A stretch of 40,119 nucleotides of DNA from a virus. Below are positions 23,397 through 30,669 of this stretch, piece by piece. The stretch covers positions 1-40,119 of the IMG/VR virus record IMGVR_UViG_3300036862_000024, one strand, 5' to 3'. The notes beneath the pieces are model-generated. The model was not told where the DNA came from. It worked only from the letters and a program-made list of their open reading frames with translations, and did not search any database. Numbering within the stretch: position 1 is the stretch's first letter; each line of letters opens with the position of its first letter. Both the position numbers and the translations under genes were made by a program.

Positions 23397-23911
23397 ACGT
23401 GGCTCCATCGGCGACCGGAAAGGATCTGCTGCACGGCAGAAACGGTAACGCCGTATTCACGAGCAATTGGGATCATGCATCCCTTGCGGTAGCGTGCGCC
23501 ACCGGACGAGCGCGGAAGCGATGAAGCCAACCGCCGGATGCGAACCACAGCATCCTCGGTCAGTTTCGCTTGGCCGTTGCGGTCCCCGATGTTCGCGCGA
23601 CCGAGCGCCCGCTTGTCGTATTCATTCTCGGCGCGCGTGGCCCACCGCAAGTTTTCTGGCCGATTGTCTTGACGATCACCGTTGCGGTGCGCCGCGTCCA
23701 TCCTCGGTTCAGGTGGTGCTCCGTGGAACGCCTCGCAGACTAGGCGATGCAGCCACAACGTGTGCCCGCGCCCCTCTCGCCACAGGCCGATCTTCAGATA
23801 TCCTGACGGCTGTAGCGAGGGCCGCAGAGGATTCTCAAATCCCACGCGCCTGATTTGCCCGAGCGCATTCACTTCATACTCCGGCCACGATGGAATCGGT
23901 CGCCATTCCAT
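23393..23911 (-). CDS. HNH homing endonuclease (NUMOD4 + HNH + HTH)
   Basis: 172 residues from ATG 23911. Residues 1-25 (EWRPIPSWPEYEVNALGQI) match NUMOD4. Then LWLHRLVCEAFHG, DAAHRNGDRQDNRPENLRWA and NEYDKR form the HNH nuclease. The C-terminal region has ITAREYG-type turn (PIAREYGVTVSAVQQILSG), a helix-turn-helix for site binding. Homing endonucleases are mobile, yet this one is fused by 4-nt overlaps into the operon between the exonuclease and ATPase genes, so insertion was clean or has adapted. Confidence 0.85.
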   Translation of the reverse strand: MEWRPIPSWPEYEVNALGQIRRVGFENPLRPSLQPSGYLKIGLWREGRGHTLWLHRLVCEAFHGAPPEPRMDAAHRNGDRQDNRPENLRWATRAENEYDKRALGRANIGDRNGQAKLTEDAVVRIRRLASSLPRSSGGARYRKGCMIPIAREYGVTVSAVQQILSGRRWSHV

Positions 23912-24804
23912 TACAACGCCTCCACGCTGTCGTCTTGCGGCGGCTCCGGCATCGGAATCCCATGCCGCGCCTGCCACGCATAGATCGCGTACTCAGGAGG
24001 CTCCGCATACGCGATGCGCTGCGGGTACGCGGGCCACGTGTTCGCGCTCAGGCACTCCGACCAGAGCGCCAGCGAGCGGGTGAACTTCTCGTCGGCCCAC
24101 GCCGTGAACGACGGCGCGAGCGAGACGAACGAACACGCGAAGGGCGCTTCGACTTCCTGCACGAGGAACACGACCGTGATGTCACGCGGCGCATAGAGCG
24201 CCTGCACGGCGCGCGTCACGAACGCGGCCTGCAGATCGTAGCCGCTCGACAGTAGCGGGCCGCGTGACCACGTGTTCGGTTCCGCGCTGGTCGCCGTGGT
24301 CTTGTAATCGACCACGATGCGCCGGTCATCGCTGAGCCAGTCGGGACGGCAGCGACACATTGCCGAGACGCCCGGTTGGATAGGTTCTCCCCACACGAGC
24401 GTTTGCTCGACCTCGCCAGTCGCCATGTCAGGGAGTTCGCTCGTGGCCCACGCCGCGTAAGCGACCTCGACCATCGTGCGAGCTGCGGCCAGCTTGTGTG
24501 ACAGCACGGGGAGCATGCCAGCGGATCTCGCGGCCTCCCGCGCTTCCTTCGCTGCCTTCGTGCGCCAGTCGTCCGCGAGCACTTCCACGATGCGCGAGGA
24601 GTCGCGCTCGAGCAGCAGTGCGTGGGCAATCGTGCCGATCTCTGCGGCTTCGTTCGTCTCCGGCGCCCACGCGGGATTGAGGCGCGGGTGACGATGCCAC
24701 GCATGCGCAGGTGACTTCGTGAGCAGGACGTGCGCGATGCTCGCTGACAGACTCGGCACGTCAAGCCCCACGTTGTCGGCGATGTAGTCGGCAAGGGAGG
24801 TCAC
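23911..24804 (-). CDS. RecE-like PD-(D/E)xK exonuclease
   Basis: 297 residues, GTG start (GTGA overlap). The lambda-exonuclease/RecE-type fold motifs are in order: EIGTIAHALLLE with His61, Glu at 131 or 133 in ATGEVEQTL, CRCRPDWL with Asp155, VVDYKTT with Asp166-x-Lys168, and GYDLQAAFV with Gln192. This enzyme would degrade one strand of duplex ends to start recombination. Two Cys (150, 152) next to the catalytic Asp hint at an extra metal site. It pairs with the RecA-fold ATPase downstream, separated by the HNH gene. Confidence 0.85.
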   Translation of the reverse strand: MTSLADYIADNVGLDVPSLSASIAHVLLTKSPAHAWHRHPRLNPAWAPETNEAAEIGTIAHALLLERDSSRIVEVLADDWRTKAAKEAREAARSAGMLPVLSHKLAAARTMVEVAYAAWATSELPDMATGEVEQTLVWGEPIQPGVSAMCRCRPDWLSDDRRIVVDYKTTATSAEPNTWSRGPLLSSGYDLQAAFVTRAVQALYAPRDITVVFLVQEVEAPFACSFVSLAPSFTAWADEKFTRSLALWSECLSANTWPAYPQRIAYAEPPEYAIYAWQARHGIPMPEPPQDDSVEAL

Positions 24805-25001
24805 GCCACGGGCTCCTTCGGCGCTTTCTTCCCCGCGCCCGCAGCCTTCGGCTTTCTCACGCGCTTCGTCTCCTGAATGGCCGCGACCTGAGCGTCGGCG
24901 AAGGCCAGCGCCGTGAGAATCAAGTCCTTGTCGAGCCCGGACGCCATGCCCTCCGCGGTCTTGTAGGCCCTCTGGATCGCGTTCAGTGCGTCAGCTTTCA
25001 A
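24801..25001 (-). CDS. Small helical protein, TTG start
   Basis: 66 residues from TTG 25001, which overlaps the previous stop (TTGA) and sits right after GGAAGGAACGA. The product has a helix (ADALNAIQRAYKTAEGMASG), a second helix (DLILTALAFADAQVAAIQE) and a basic Lys/Pro/Ala tail that could bind DNA. It abuts the exonuclease by GTGA; an accessory role in recombination is inference. Confidence 0.55.
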   Translation of the reverse strand: MKADALNAIQRAYKTAEGMASGLDKDLILTALAFADAQVAAIQETKRVRKPKAAGAGKKAPKEPVA

Positions 25002-25429
25002 ATCGTTCCTTCCTTTCCGAAGTCCGGTAGTCCGTCGCTCGCGTCCAATCGCGCCCACAGATGTAGGCACGTTGGCATGATGTTCACGTGACGCTCGCGT
25101 CGAGGAAACACCTGCACGGCTTGCACGTCGTCGCCGACGAAGACGCGCTTGACCTCGGCGAGATCGTCATAGCTCGGCACATACGCGCGCCGCGAGACGG
25201 AAACGTGAAGCCACCATCCGTCGCTCTCGTGCGCGCCCACCGTCACGACCACATGCCGCCCGTCGCGGTGGTCGTAGCAGCGCTGTCCAGCGAGTTCAGG
25301 GTGGCGGCGTAGCGTCTCGATCGGGATTGGATGTTCAATCCAGCCATTCGGCAACGCCATCGCATCACACCATGCGTTCGTGCGGCGCAGCGACTCCTGA
25401 TACTCGGCCTCGCTGATGACGAGCGTCAT
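24998..25429 (-). CDS. Conserved phage protein of unknown function (DUF7694-like pattern)
   Basis: 143 residues from ATG 25429 (ATGA overlap). The end VPSYDDLAEVKRVFVGDD, then AVQVFPRRERHVNIMPTCLHLWARLD, closely follows a pattern common to many phages: S-Y-x-D-L-x-x-V-K-x-x-F-x-G-x-D ... V-N-x-x-x-x-C-L-H-L-W. The family name is from memory. The first half has a strand with HVVVTVGAHES. No catalytic site is evident. Confidence 0.65.
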   Translation of the reverse strand: MTLVISEAEYQESLRRTNAWCDAMALPNGWIEHPIPIETLRRHPELAGQRCYDHRDGRHVVVTVGAHESDGWWLHVSVSRRAYVPSYDDLAEVKRVFVGDDVQAVQVFPRRERHVNIMPTCLHLWARLDASDGLPDFGKEGTI

Positions 25430-25737
25430 GGTCCGTCCTTGCTGATCCGATCGGCCTCGGCGCTGGAGATCCAGGTCCCGGCGAACGGAATCGTCTTGGG
25501 GTTGCCGTCGGCGTCGGTGCCATGCAGGTAGTTCAGCACCATGTTGTCGACGCGGTTCAGCACCACGTCGTCGGTCTCGCGATGCGAAAAGGCGTGTGAC
25601 TTGTCCTCGCGGAAGTGGAACCCGCGGCAGTCGCAATAGGTTCGCGCGCGTCCGTCACTGAGACACGTCCCGCCCTCGTGGTGAATCGCCGGATGGCCGC
25701 AGCAGCAGAGGAATCCTGCCGTCTGTCCGGCACTCAT
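25426..25737 (-). CDS. Zinc-binding protein, 103 residues
   Basis: Starts at ATG 25737 (ATGA overlap). The motif CCCGHPAIHHEGGTCLSDG then TYCDCRGF has five to six Cys and three His, a known arrangement for a compact zinc site in phage early proteins. The rest has a helix with DDVVLNRVDNMVLNYL. Function unknown. Confidence 0.6.
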   Translation of the reverse strand: MSAGQTAGFLCCCGHPAIHHEGGTCLSDGRARTYCDCRGFHFREDKSHAFSHRETDDVVLNRVDNMVLNYLHGTDADGNPKTIPFAGTWISSAEADRISKDGP

Positions 25738-26069
25738 GACTTCGGCTCGTAGCCAGCGGGCCAGCACTGGTACTTGGCGGTCTCTCGCACGCGAGCCCAT
25801 CCCCCACCGGGGTTATCGTTTTTCACCGACGAGAAATAAAGCGTCCACGGATCTAGCGTTCTGGTCTTGCCGTTGTCGCCGAAGTGTTGCTGACCATGTA
25901 CGAGCGCTGCTTGCTGGCACGTCACGAGTTTTTCGTGCGCGCCGATCGCTTTGTAGCCTTGCGCACCGATAGACTGCGCGTCGCCGGTCTTCGACATCGA
26001 CCCGAACACGATCATCTCTTGCCAGAGAATCCACGCACAGAGAAGCGTGCGGGCCGTCTGTCCGGTCAT
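25734..26069 (-). CDS. Hypothetical protein, 111 residues
   Basis: From ATG 26069 (ATGA). It opens with a partly hydrophobic helix (TARTLLCAWILWQEMIVFGS), possibly membrane-associated or a weak signal, then a soluble Gln/His/Trp-rich domain (CQQAALVHGQQHFGDN). Ends KYQCWPAGYEP. I cannot assign it. Confidence 0.55.
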   Translation of the reverse strand: MTGQTARTLLCAWILWQEMIVFGSMSKTGDAQSIGAQGYKAIGAHEKLVTCQQAALVHGQQHFGDNGKTRTLDPWTLYFSSVKNDNPGGGWARVRETAKYQCWPAGYEPKS

Positions 26070-26494
26070 GACGCACGCTCCGGGTCGTATTCGGCAGCGA
26101 GGCGGCAAGCCTCGTAAATTTCGCGATAGTTGACCGGGAGATGATCGATGATTTTGACGGCGCTTTCCAGAATGACAAGGTGCGCTCTCAATTGGAACAT
26201 CTGAATGCGTCGCGAGGCGATGCCGCGCAGCAGTTCATCAGCGCCGATCCGCTGCGCCGCCGCCTCTATGGGTTCTAAGTCTTCAGGCGCGGGGCCGACT
26301 TCAGCAGCGGAGTTCTGCGATCTGAGCGCGTCGGCCTCGACTTCGCGAGCTCGCGCAAGGGCATTGTCCTCGGGCCAGTCATGCATGATGCTAAGGTGTT
26401 CGGCAAGCTCCTCCACATCGGGAATATCGGCATCCGAACACTGCGGGCACCACAGGCTAACCTGAGGCGGTGTGTGCTGTCCGTGGTCGGTCAT
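26066..26494 (-). CDS. C2H2-type zinc finger protein, 142 residues
   Basis: The N-terminus WCPQCSDADIPDVEELAEH then LSIMH fits a C2H2 zinc finger: C-x2-C, 13-14 residues, H-x4-H. After an acidic linker (EVGPAPEDLEPIE) comes a helical domain. Phage C2H2 fingers are uncommon but known. Possibly DNA- or protein-binding. Coupled to both neighbours by ATGA. Confidence 0.6.
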   Translation of the reverse strand: MTDHGQHTPPQVSLWCPQCSDADIPDVEELAEHLSIMHDWPEDNALARAREVEADALRSQNSAAEVGPAPEDLEPIEAAAQRIGADELLRGIASRRIQMFQLRAHLVILESAVKIIDHLPVNYREIYEACRLAAEYDPERAS

Positions 26495-26670
26495 CGCGGC
26501 GTCTCCGTGATCGTGACCGTGTGGCCGGTCAGGCCGATGTGCTGCTGGAAGAAACCGAGGAAGTACATCCTCGCGCGTCCTTCGGTATCAAACCGCTCGC
26601 GCGACTCACCGCACTCGCACTTTCCCTCGAACAGGAACGCATCGGGATAATCAGCTTGCGTGATGGTCAT
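26491..26670 (-). CDS. Small CxC protein, first gene after an internal promoter
   Basis: 59 residues from ATG 26670, which has GGAGGGACAGCCG ahead; a longer frame to 26721 would run back into the promoter. The product has GKCECGESRERF and a Phe/Tyr-rich helix ending GFFQQHIGLT. Function unknown. It would head the shorter transcript started at 26693-26721. Confidence 0.6.
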   Translation of the reverse strand: MTITQADYPDAFLFEGKCECGESRERFDTEGRARMYFLGFFQQHIGLTGHTVTITETPR

Positions 26671-26692
26671 CGGCTGTCCCTCCATGTGAGGG

Positions 26693-26721
26693 AGATTACC
26701 CATCATGGGGAAGGTTGTCAA
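26693..26721 (-). promoter_or_regulatory. Sigma70-type promoter inside the leftward operon
   Basis: On the minus strand TTGACA (26721-26716), 17-nt spacer, TAATCT (26698-26693). The -35 is perfect and the -10 good, and the start point falls about 16 nt before the ribosome site of the next gene. The spacer holds CATGATG in the same place as the promoter at 27157-27186, so both may bind the same regulator. Confidence 0.65.
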
Positions 26722-27149
26722 GCCTTTTCCGAGGTGGCCATCAGGCGCTTACACTTCGGACACTTCACCGGCTTTGCGGTTCTGATGATCCATCGGTGAT
26801 TGCAGTGACGGCACCGCTCCATCGCAAGGCGTAGCGCTCGGGCATTCGGCACAGTAAGAACTCCTTTCAGCAAGTCAACGAGTTTCCACGCATCGACCTT
26901 GGCCGGACCACGCCGCGCATTATGCGTCTGACACACTGGGACCACGAGATCAGGACGCAGATAGTCGCGGTGATCGTACATCGTGGCGAGATCCGGGCAG
27001 TCGGCGCAGATAACGCCAGAGGTTTTGAGACGCGGCAACTTTCCAGCATGGACCAGCTTCTCTGTGTAGGCGATGGCGCGGGCACGGAGATAGTAATAGA
27101 TTGGCCCGCCGAGCATCGCGTGGTGATTGTCCTTCCACTTTCTATGCAT
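26718..27149 (-). CDS. HNH-like nuclease with C-terminal zinc ribbon
   Basis: 143 residues. Residues 45-80 carry GVICADCPDLATMYDHRDY, then VVPVCQTHNARRG: an HNH/recombination endonuclease VII-like metal site with paired CxxC and C...H-N. The end has CRHCNHRW and CPKCKRL, a second zinc ribbon. It would be a small structure- or site-specific nuclease. It is the first gene of the leftward operon, and its ATG lies only a few bases from the predicted transcript start, so the mRNA may be leaderless; ATG 27116 is an alternative. Confidence 0.7.
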   Translation of the reverse strand: MHRKWKDNHHAMLGGPIYYYLRARAIAYTEKLVHAGKLPRLKTSGVICADCPDLATMYDHRDYLRPDLVVPVCQTHNARRGPAKVDAWKLVDLLKGVLTVPNARALRLAMERCRHCNHRWIIRTAKPVKCPKCKRLMATSEKA

Positions 27150-27156
27150 CGGTCGG

Positions 27157-27186
27157 AGACTACCGCATCATGATAACCGTTGTCAA
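27157..27186 (-). promoter_or_regulatory. Main leftward early promoter
   Basis: Minus strand: TTGACA (27186-27181), 18-nt spacer, TAGTCT (27162-27157). The -35 is perfect, the -10 weak. The element shares TTGACAAC, CATGATG and GGTA-TCTCC with the promoter at 26693-26721, so the two are repeats of one design. It should drive the HNH gene and the whole leftward operon. Confidence 0.6.
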
Positions 27187-27189
27187 CGG
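27177..27189. promoter_or_regulatory. Palindrome at the divergent promoter region
   Basis: CCGTTG-T-CAACGG is a perfect palindrome with 6-bp arms. It covers the leftward -35 and the likely rightward -35 (TTGTCA, 27180-27185), so a protein bound here would control both directions. The ribbon-helix-helix-like protein at 22055 is one possible ligand, but this is inference. Confidence 0.5.
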
Positions 27190-27209
27190 CGGCGTGACTG
27201 TGCTACCGT
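27180..27209 (+). promoter_or_regulatory. Possible rightward promoter
   Basis: TTGTCA (27180-27185), 18-nt spacer, TACCGT (27204-27209) with a TG three bases upstream of the -10. It matches a sigma70 promoter only loosely. It lies just before the 39-residue zinc gene (start 27220). Support is positional. Confidence 0.3.
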
Positions 27210-27219
27210 CGCCGCGGCA

Positions 27220-27339
27220 ATGAAGCTCTGTCATCCGTGCGAGCTGATGCGCTGCGAACGCTGCGGGCGGCTCTCGTGGGCCGATCCGCACCACGGGATC
27301 AGGTGCGTGTTCTGTCGCATTCCGCTCGTGCTAAAGTAG
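27220..27339 (+). CDS. Zinc-knuckle micro-protein, 39 residues
   Basis: ATG 27220. Three C-x-x-C pairs: C4HPC7, C12ERC15 and C29VFC32, with HH at 24-25, so it probably holds one treble zinc ribbon. It is the first rightward gene and precedes the replication initiator. The ribosome site is weak. Its position opposite the early operon suggests an early regulator, but that is inference. Confidence 0.6.
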   Translation: MKLCHPCELMRCERCGRLSWADPHHGIRCVFCRIPLVLK

Positions 27340-27435
27340 CGGAGCCGGGTGATGGCGGCGGTCATCCGATGAGTCTCTGCGGCCTGCACCGCGGAGAGCC
27401 CGGCTCTACTTCAAGCCTTGCAGGAGGCTGAACCG

Positions 27436-28161
27436 TTGAGCGATCAAGGTACATGGTTCAAGCTCTGGATCTCCGCGCTCCACGATCCTGACCTCTCGAA
27501 TCTCTCGCTCGAGGACTTCGCGCGCTGGGCGATCCTCGGGACCTACATCAAGGCGCACGGGACTGAGGGCAAACTCACCGTCCGGGCGCCGGCGCGCTCT
27601 CTCTGTGACCTGTTTCGTGTAACGGATCTCGCGTCGTTACGCGACGCGTTTCATCGCCTGCCGAACGTCGTTGAGGAGATGCAAAAGTGTAACGGTGAGG
27701 GTGAAACGATTCTGTCCGTTTCACTACGTAACTGGGCGAGATACCAAGGGGATTACAGTACGTACCGTGTGCGCAAATTCCGCGAAATGAAACGGTCTAA
27801 GAGGAGAGGAGAAGAGAAGAGAGGAGAAGAGACAAGAAAAGAAGTAACTACACTGTCGGGCGCGGGCGCCACGACCCCGAATGGACATAACCCGAACCGG
27901 GTGAAAGCCAGATCAATCCTGACCTGGCTCAACACGAAGGCCGGGCGGAATTTCCCCGCAAACGAGACCAACCTTCGCATGATCGAGGCCCGGCTGAAAG
28001 ACGGCGCCGCGGACTGGCAGATGAAGGCCGTGATCTCGAAACGCGTGGACGCTTGGAAGGGCGATCCGAAGATGGCGCCGTACCTTCGTCCAAAAACGCT
28101 GTTCAATGCGACGAACTTCTCAAGCTACGTCGGCGAGCTGCCGAAACCGAGGGATGAATGA
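27436..28161 (+). CDS. Replication initiator-like protein (DnaD-type, phage C-terminal domain)
   Basis: 241 residues if TTG 27436 is used (GGAGG 8 nt ahead); TTG 27418 is an alternative. The N-terminal 110 residues look like a winged-helix region (TWFKLWISALHDPDLSNLSLE). A basic linker SKRRGEEKRGEETRKEV follows. The C-terminal domain (SILTWLNTKAGRNFPANETN..., DAWKGDPKMAPYLRPKTLF, NFSSYVGEL) matches the conserved phage domain seen in replication initiators (Phg_2220_C type). It would open the origin and recruit the host helicase. The gene itself contains repeats and a purine tract (see separate entry). Confidence 0.75.
   Translation: MSDQGTWFKLWISALHDPDLSNLSLEDFARWAILGTYIKAHGTEGKLTVRAPARSLCDLFRVTDLASLRDAFHRLPNVVEEMQKCNGEGETILSVSLRNWARYQGDYSTYRVRKFREMKRSKRRGEEKRGEETRKEVTTLSGAGATTPNGHNPNRVKARSILTWLNTKAGRNFPANETNLRMIEARLKDGAADWQMKAVISKRVDAWKGDPKMAPYLRPKTLFNATNFSSYVGELPKPRDE
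27616..27844 (+). repeat. Inverted repeats and polypurine tract inside the initiator gene (origin candidate)
   Basis: Within the gene: CGCGTCG-TTACG-CGACGCG (27630-27648), GTGAAACG-N8-CGTTTCAC (27701-27724), two TGTAACGG direct repeats nearby (at about 27618 and 27688), and a purine run from 27799 to 27844 broken by one C. In lambda-type phages the origin lies within the O initiator gene, between its two domains. Here the purine tract encodes the linker and is AT-richer than its surroundings. Confidence 0.45.
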
Positions 28162-28589
28162 GCGACGACGCCGGCAACGACTGCCCCACGTGCGGCAAGC
28201 GGCTCAGTATCTTCGGCGACTGCACCGGCTGCGGCTGGAAGCCTCACGATCAGCTTCCCGAAGATCCGACGAAGCCCAAAGGCTGCATCGAATGCGCGCG
28301 GATTCGACGGCTGAACAACCGCGACGATGATTTCGTGATCGCGGCGCATTGTGATCGGTGCTCGACGCATTCGAATAGCACGAGCCCGTTCTACGACGAT
28401 GGCGACGCGAGCGACCGCGGCATGCGGCTCTGTCCCTCGTGCTGGATTCCCGCGCTTGAGCGTCGGATGCACCTCGACCAGCGCGAGCACGGGCACCGCT
28501 GCGCCTGTGGCTCGACCGTGCGCGACCACATCCGCGAAGGCAAGGAACTCATGGCGCGGATCGAAGCGCGTGCGCTCCTGAGTCTCTGA
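28158..28589 (+). CDS. Multi-zinc-knuckle protein, 143 residues
   Basis: ATG in ATGA overlap with the initiator. Contains CPTCGKRLSIFGDCTGCGW, then GCIECARI, HCDRCSTH, LCPSCWIP and CACGST: five C-x-x-C-type units. Probably several small zinc ribbons in one protein. Its coupling to the initiator suggests a replication-related nucleic-acid-binding role, but that is inference. Confidence 0.65.
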   Translation: MSDDAGNDCPTCGKRLSIFGDCTGCGWKPHDQLPEDPTKPKGCIECARIRRLNNRDDDFVIAAHCDRCSTHSNSTSPFYDDGDASDRGMRLCPSCWIPALERRMHLDQREHGHRCACGSTVRDHIREGKELMARIEARALLSL

Positions 28590-28674
28590 TCTCGTGCTAG
28601 GCTACGCGGCGGCAGGGCGGGGGTGAGGGCGGCGAGCGAAGCGAGGATTCTCCGGGAATTCACCACGTGCAGAC

Positions 28675-28683
28675 TTATCCACA
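28675..28683 (+). promoter_or_regulatory. DnaA box (TTATCCACA)
   Basis: An exact match to TTATNCACA in the 202-nt gap (28590-28791) after the initiator and zinc genes. Only one box is seen there. It could mark the origin or a host DnaA-controlled promoter for the terminase operon. Confidence 0.5.
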
Positions 28684-28737
28684 CCCGATCTGACTGGCTC
28701 GCGCTCACATCTCGGAACTCCTCCACCAAGATTTTCC

Positions 28738-28768
28738 TTGACTCGTTCTTGACCAGCAGGCGTATTCT
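28738..28768 (+). promoter_or_regulatory. Possible late promoter before the terminase genes
   Basis: TTGACT (28738-28743), 19-nt spacer, TATTCT (28763-28768), then a strong ribosome site GGGAAGGGAGGGG before the GTG start at 28792. The spacer is one or two bases long, so the match is imperfect. No phage-type conserved promoter is repeated elsewhere. Confidence 0.35.
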
Positions 28769-28791
28769 CGCGGGGGAGGGAAGGGAGGGGC

Positions 28792-29121
28792 GTGGCTGAT
28801 ACGCTCACACCTCGTCACGGTGTTGACGCTGTTCCGCCGAGAGATGCGCGTCTCGGCAATCTGCGTTTCGAAGACCTTCGCCAGATGGCGCTATCCGAGC
28901 TCGAATGGATCGCGCGGCACGCCAGCCGCGCCGCCACCCGCCTCAACGCGATCAAGGAAATCGTCGCGCGCACTGACCCGGTGCCGAAGGTCGTGAATGA
29001 CGATCCCCAGCGCCCCATCGCCGTCGCCATCTTCCTCGCCCCAGCCGCAGCGCCTCGAGCTTTATCCGACACCAACGGTGTCGTCGTTCATCGAAGCGGT
29101 CAGAACGGGCACGAAGCGTGA
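28792..29121 (+). CDS. Putative terminase small subunit
   Basis: 109 residues, GTG start with a strong ribosome site. The core is helical (RFEDLRQMALSELEWIARHA then ATRLNAIKEIVART), which could be the DNA-binding helices, followed by a Pro/Ala tail. It immediately precedes and overlaps terminase large by 125 nt. No clear family signature; the call relies on position. Confidence 0.5.
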   Translation: MADTLTPRHGVDAVPPRDARLGNLRFEDLRQMALSELEWIARHASRAATRLNAIKEIVARTDPVPKVVNDDPQRPIAVAIFLAPAAAPRALSDTNGVVVHRSGQNGHEA

Positions 29122-30487
29122 GGTTGCCGCGTTCGGCGCCCGCGGCGATGGCAAGACCTGGGGCGCGCTCACCGCGATGATCGCGCACGCGCAGCAGCAC
29201 CACGCGTCCGGTTTTCCTCTGCCAGTGAAATGGCTGGGCGCGACCGGCACCTTCGAAGGCCACAAGAGCAAGACGCACGATTCGCTGCAGGCTGCGGGCT
29301 GGCGTGGCTGCTGGACCCTCCACGACCAGGGCCATCAGGCGACGTTCGACATCAACGGGCAACGCTTGGTTGATCTCCGGCTCTTCGGCGTCGAAGACGA
29401 AAAGGGGATGGAACGGCTGCGCGCAGAAGCGCATTGCGTGTGGTTCGAAGAGGCGGCACCGGCCGAAGAGATCGGCTCGCGCGGCATGAGCGAGAATCAC
29501 TGGGGCATGGCCATCACGTCCATGCGCTTGCCCTCGCACGCGAACGTGGCCATCGCCACGCAGAACTATCCCGACGAAGAGCACTGGACGTGGCAGCGCT
29601 GGCACGAGCGCGAGCATCCGGGCTCCCTCATGTTCGAAATTCCGCCCGGCGAGCGCGCAACGGCCGAGCAACGGTCATCGTGGGCGGAAGCGATCAAAGA
29701 TCCCGTCATGCGCAAGCGACTCATCGACGGCAAGCCGGGCACGATTGTGCCGGGGCGACCCGTCGCGCACGGGTTCAACGAAGCGGTGCACGTCAGCCGC
29801 GTGCCGCTGCATCCGCGTCCAGGCGGGCAGCTCTGGCTCGGACAAGATGGCGGGCTCATGCCTGCGACGGTGATCGGTCAGCGATCGGGAGGCCGGATCG
29901 AAATCCTCGCAGGCATGACCTCGCACCACGCGGGCATCCGGCAGCACTTCAAGTACGTGCTCATCCCGTGGCTCGGCGAGCACGCGCCGTGGATCCTCGA
30001 GATCGACCGGCCGAATACCCTGCTGCACGTTTGCTACGACGAAACGATGGACACCGACTCGCAGGCCGACTCCGAGACGAATCCGCTCCAGGTCATGCAC
30101 CAGTTGCTCCCAGGGATTTATCGCCCCGGCCAGAACAACCCGTGGTCGTGGCGTCGTGATCCGCTGCTCGCAGCGCTGAGTTCGATGGACGACGGCGTGC
30201 CGATGGTCGTCGTGGACCGAAGCTGCAAGCAGCTCATCCGCGCATGGAACGGGATGTGGCACTACGCGATCACGAGCGTCGGCGACGTGCGCAAGGAAGA
30301 GCCGAAGAAGCCATATGCGCCGTGGGCCGACCTCGGGGATGCCTCGGCGTACCTCATCGCGGACATGGCGCCGACGCGCGGGATGCGCACGCGAGGCCCG
30401 AAGAAACCGGCGACGCTCGCCTTCGACCCCTACGCCTACGACCGCACGCCGCAGCGCCGCCCGGCGACGATCGAGTTCACGCCGTGA
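28997..30487 (+). CDS. Terminase large subunit
   Basis: 496 residues, ATG with GAAGG ahead. The ATPase domain has Walker A in FGARGDGKTWGAL (47-54) and Walker B in VWFEEA (148-153), with a Q-N at 189-190 as coupling motif. The RNase H-like nuclease has Asp284 in LWLGQDGGLMPA, further acids at 352-358 and Asp in DLGDASAYLIAD near the end. It pumps DNA into the prohead and cuts concatemers. The full set of catalytic residues is present. GTGA overlap with the next gene. Confidence 0.9.
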   Translation: MTIPSAPSPSPSSSPQPQRLELYPTPTVSSFIEAVRTGTKREVAAFGARGDGKTWGALTAMIAHAQQHHASGFPLPVKWLGATGTFEGHKSKTHDSLQAAGWRGCWTLHDQGHQATFDINGQRLVDLRLFGVEDEKGMERLRAEAHCVWFEEAAPAEEIGSRGMSENHWGMAITSMRLPSHANVAIATQNYPDEEHWTWQRWHEREHPGSLMFEIPPGERATAEQRSSWAEAIKDPVMRKRLIDGKPGTIVPGRPVAHGFNEAVHVSRVPLHPRPGGQLWLGQDGGLMPATVIGQRSGGRIEILAGMTSHHAGIRQHFKYVLIPWLGEHAPWILEIDRPNTLLHVCYDETMDTDSQADSETNPLQVMHQLLPGIYRPGQNNPWSWRRDPLLAALSSMDDGVPMVVVDRSCKQLIRAWNGMWHYAITSVGDVRKEEPKKPYAPWADLGDASAYLIADMAPTRGMRTRGPKKPATLAFDPYAYDRTPQRRPATIEFTP

Positions 30488-30669
30488 GCCTCTTCCGCGG
30501 CGACGTGTTCGATCCGCCGATTCCGCCACCGCGCAAGCACGCGACGCCGGGCGCCGAGATCAGCGGCTTCTTCGTCGCCATCGTCGTCATGTTCGGACTC
30601 GCGGCCGATGTCGCGCTCTGCGTGCTCGCGTTCAAACTCCTGCGGCACTACCTCGGAGGTGGTGACTGA
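30484..30669 (+). CDS. Small membrane protein, 61 residues
   Basis: GTG start in a GTGA overlap with terminase large. A Pro/Arg-rich head (DPPIPPPRKHATPG) leads to a membrane helix (ISGFFVAIVVMFGLAADVAL) and a basic/Gly tail. It overlaps the first secreted-protein gene by TGATG. It could be a partner of the secreted proteins or a lysis gene, as T7 has Rz beside its terminase. Confidence 0.6.
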   Translation: MSLFRGDVFDPPIPPPRKHATPGAEISGFFVAIVVMFGLAADVALCVLAFKLLRHYLGGGD

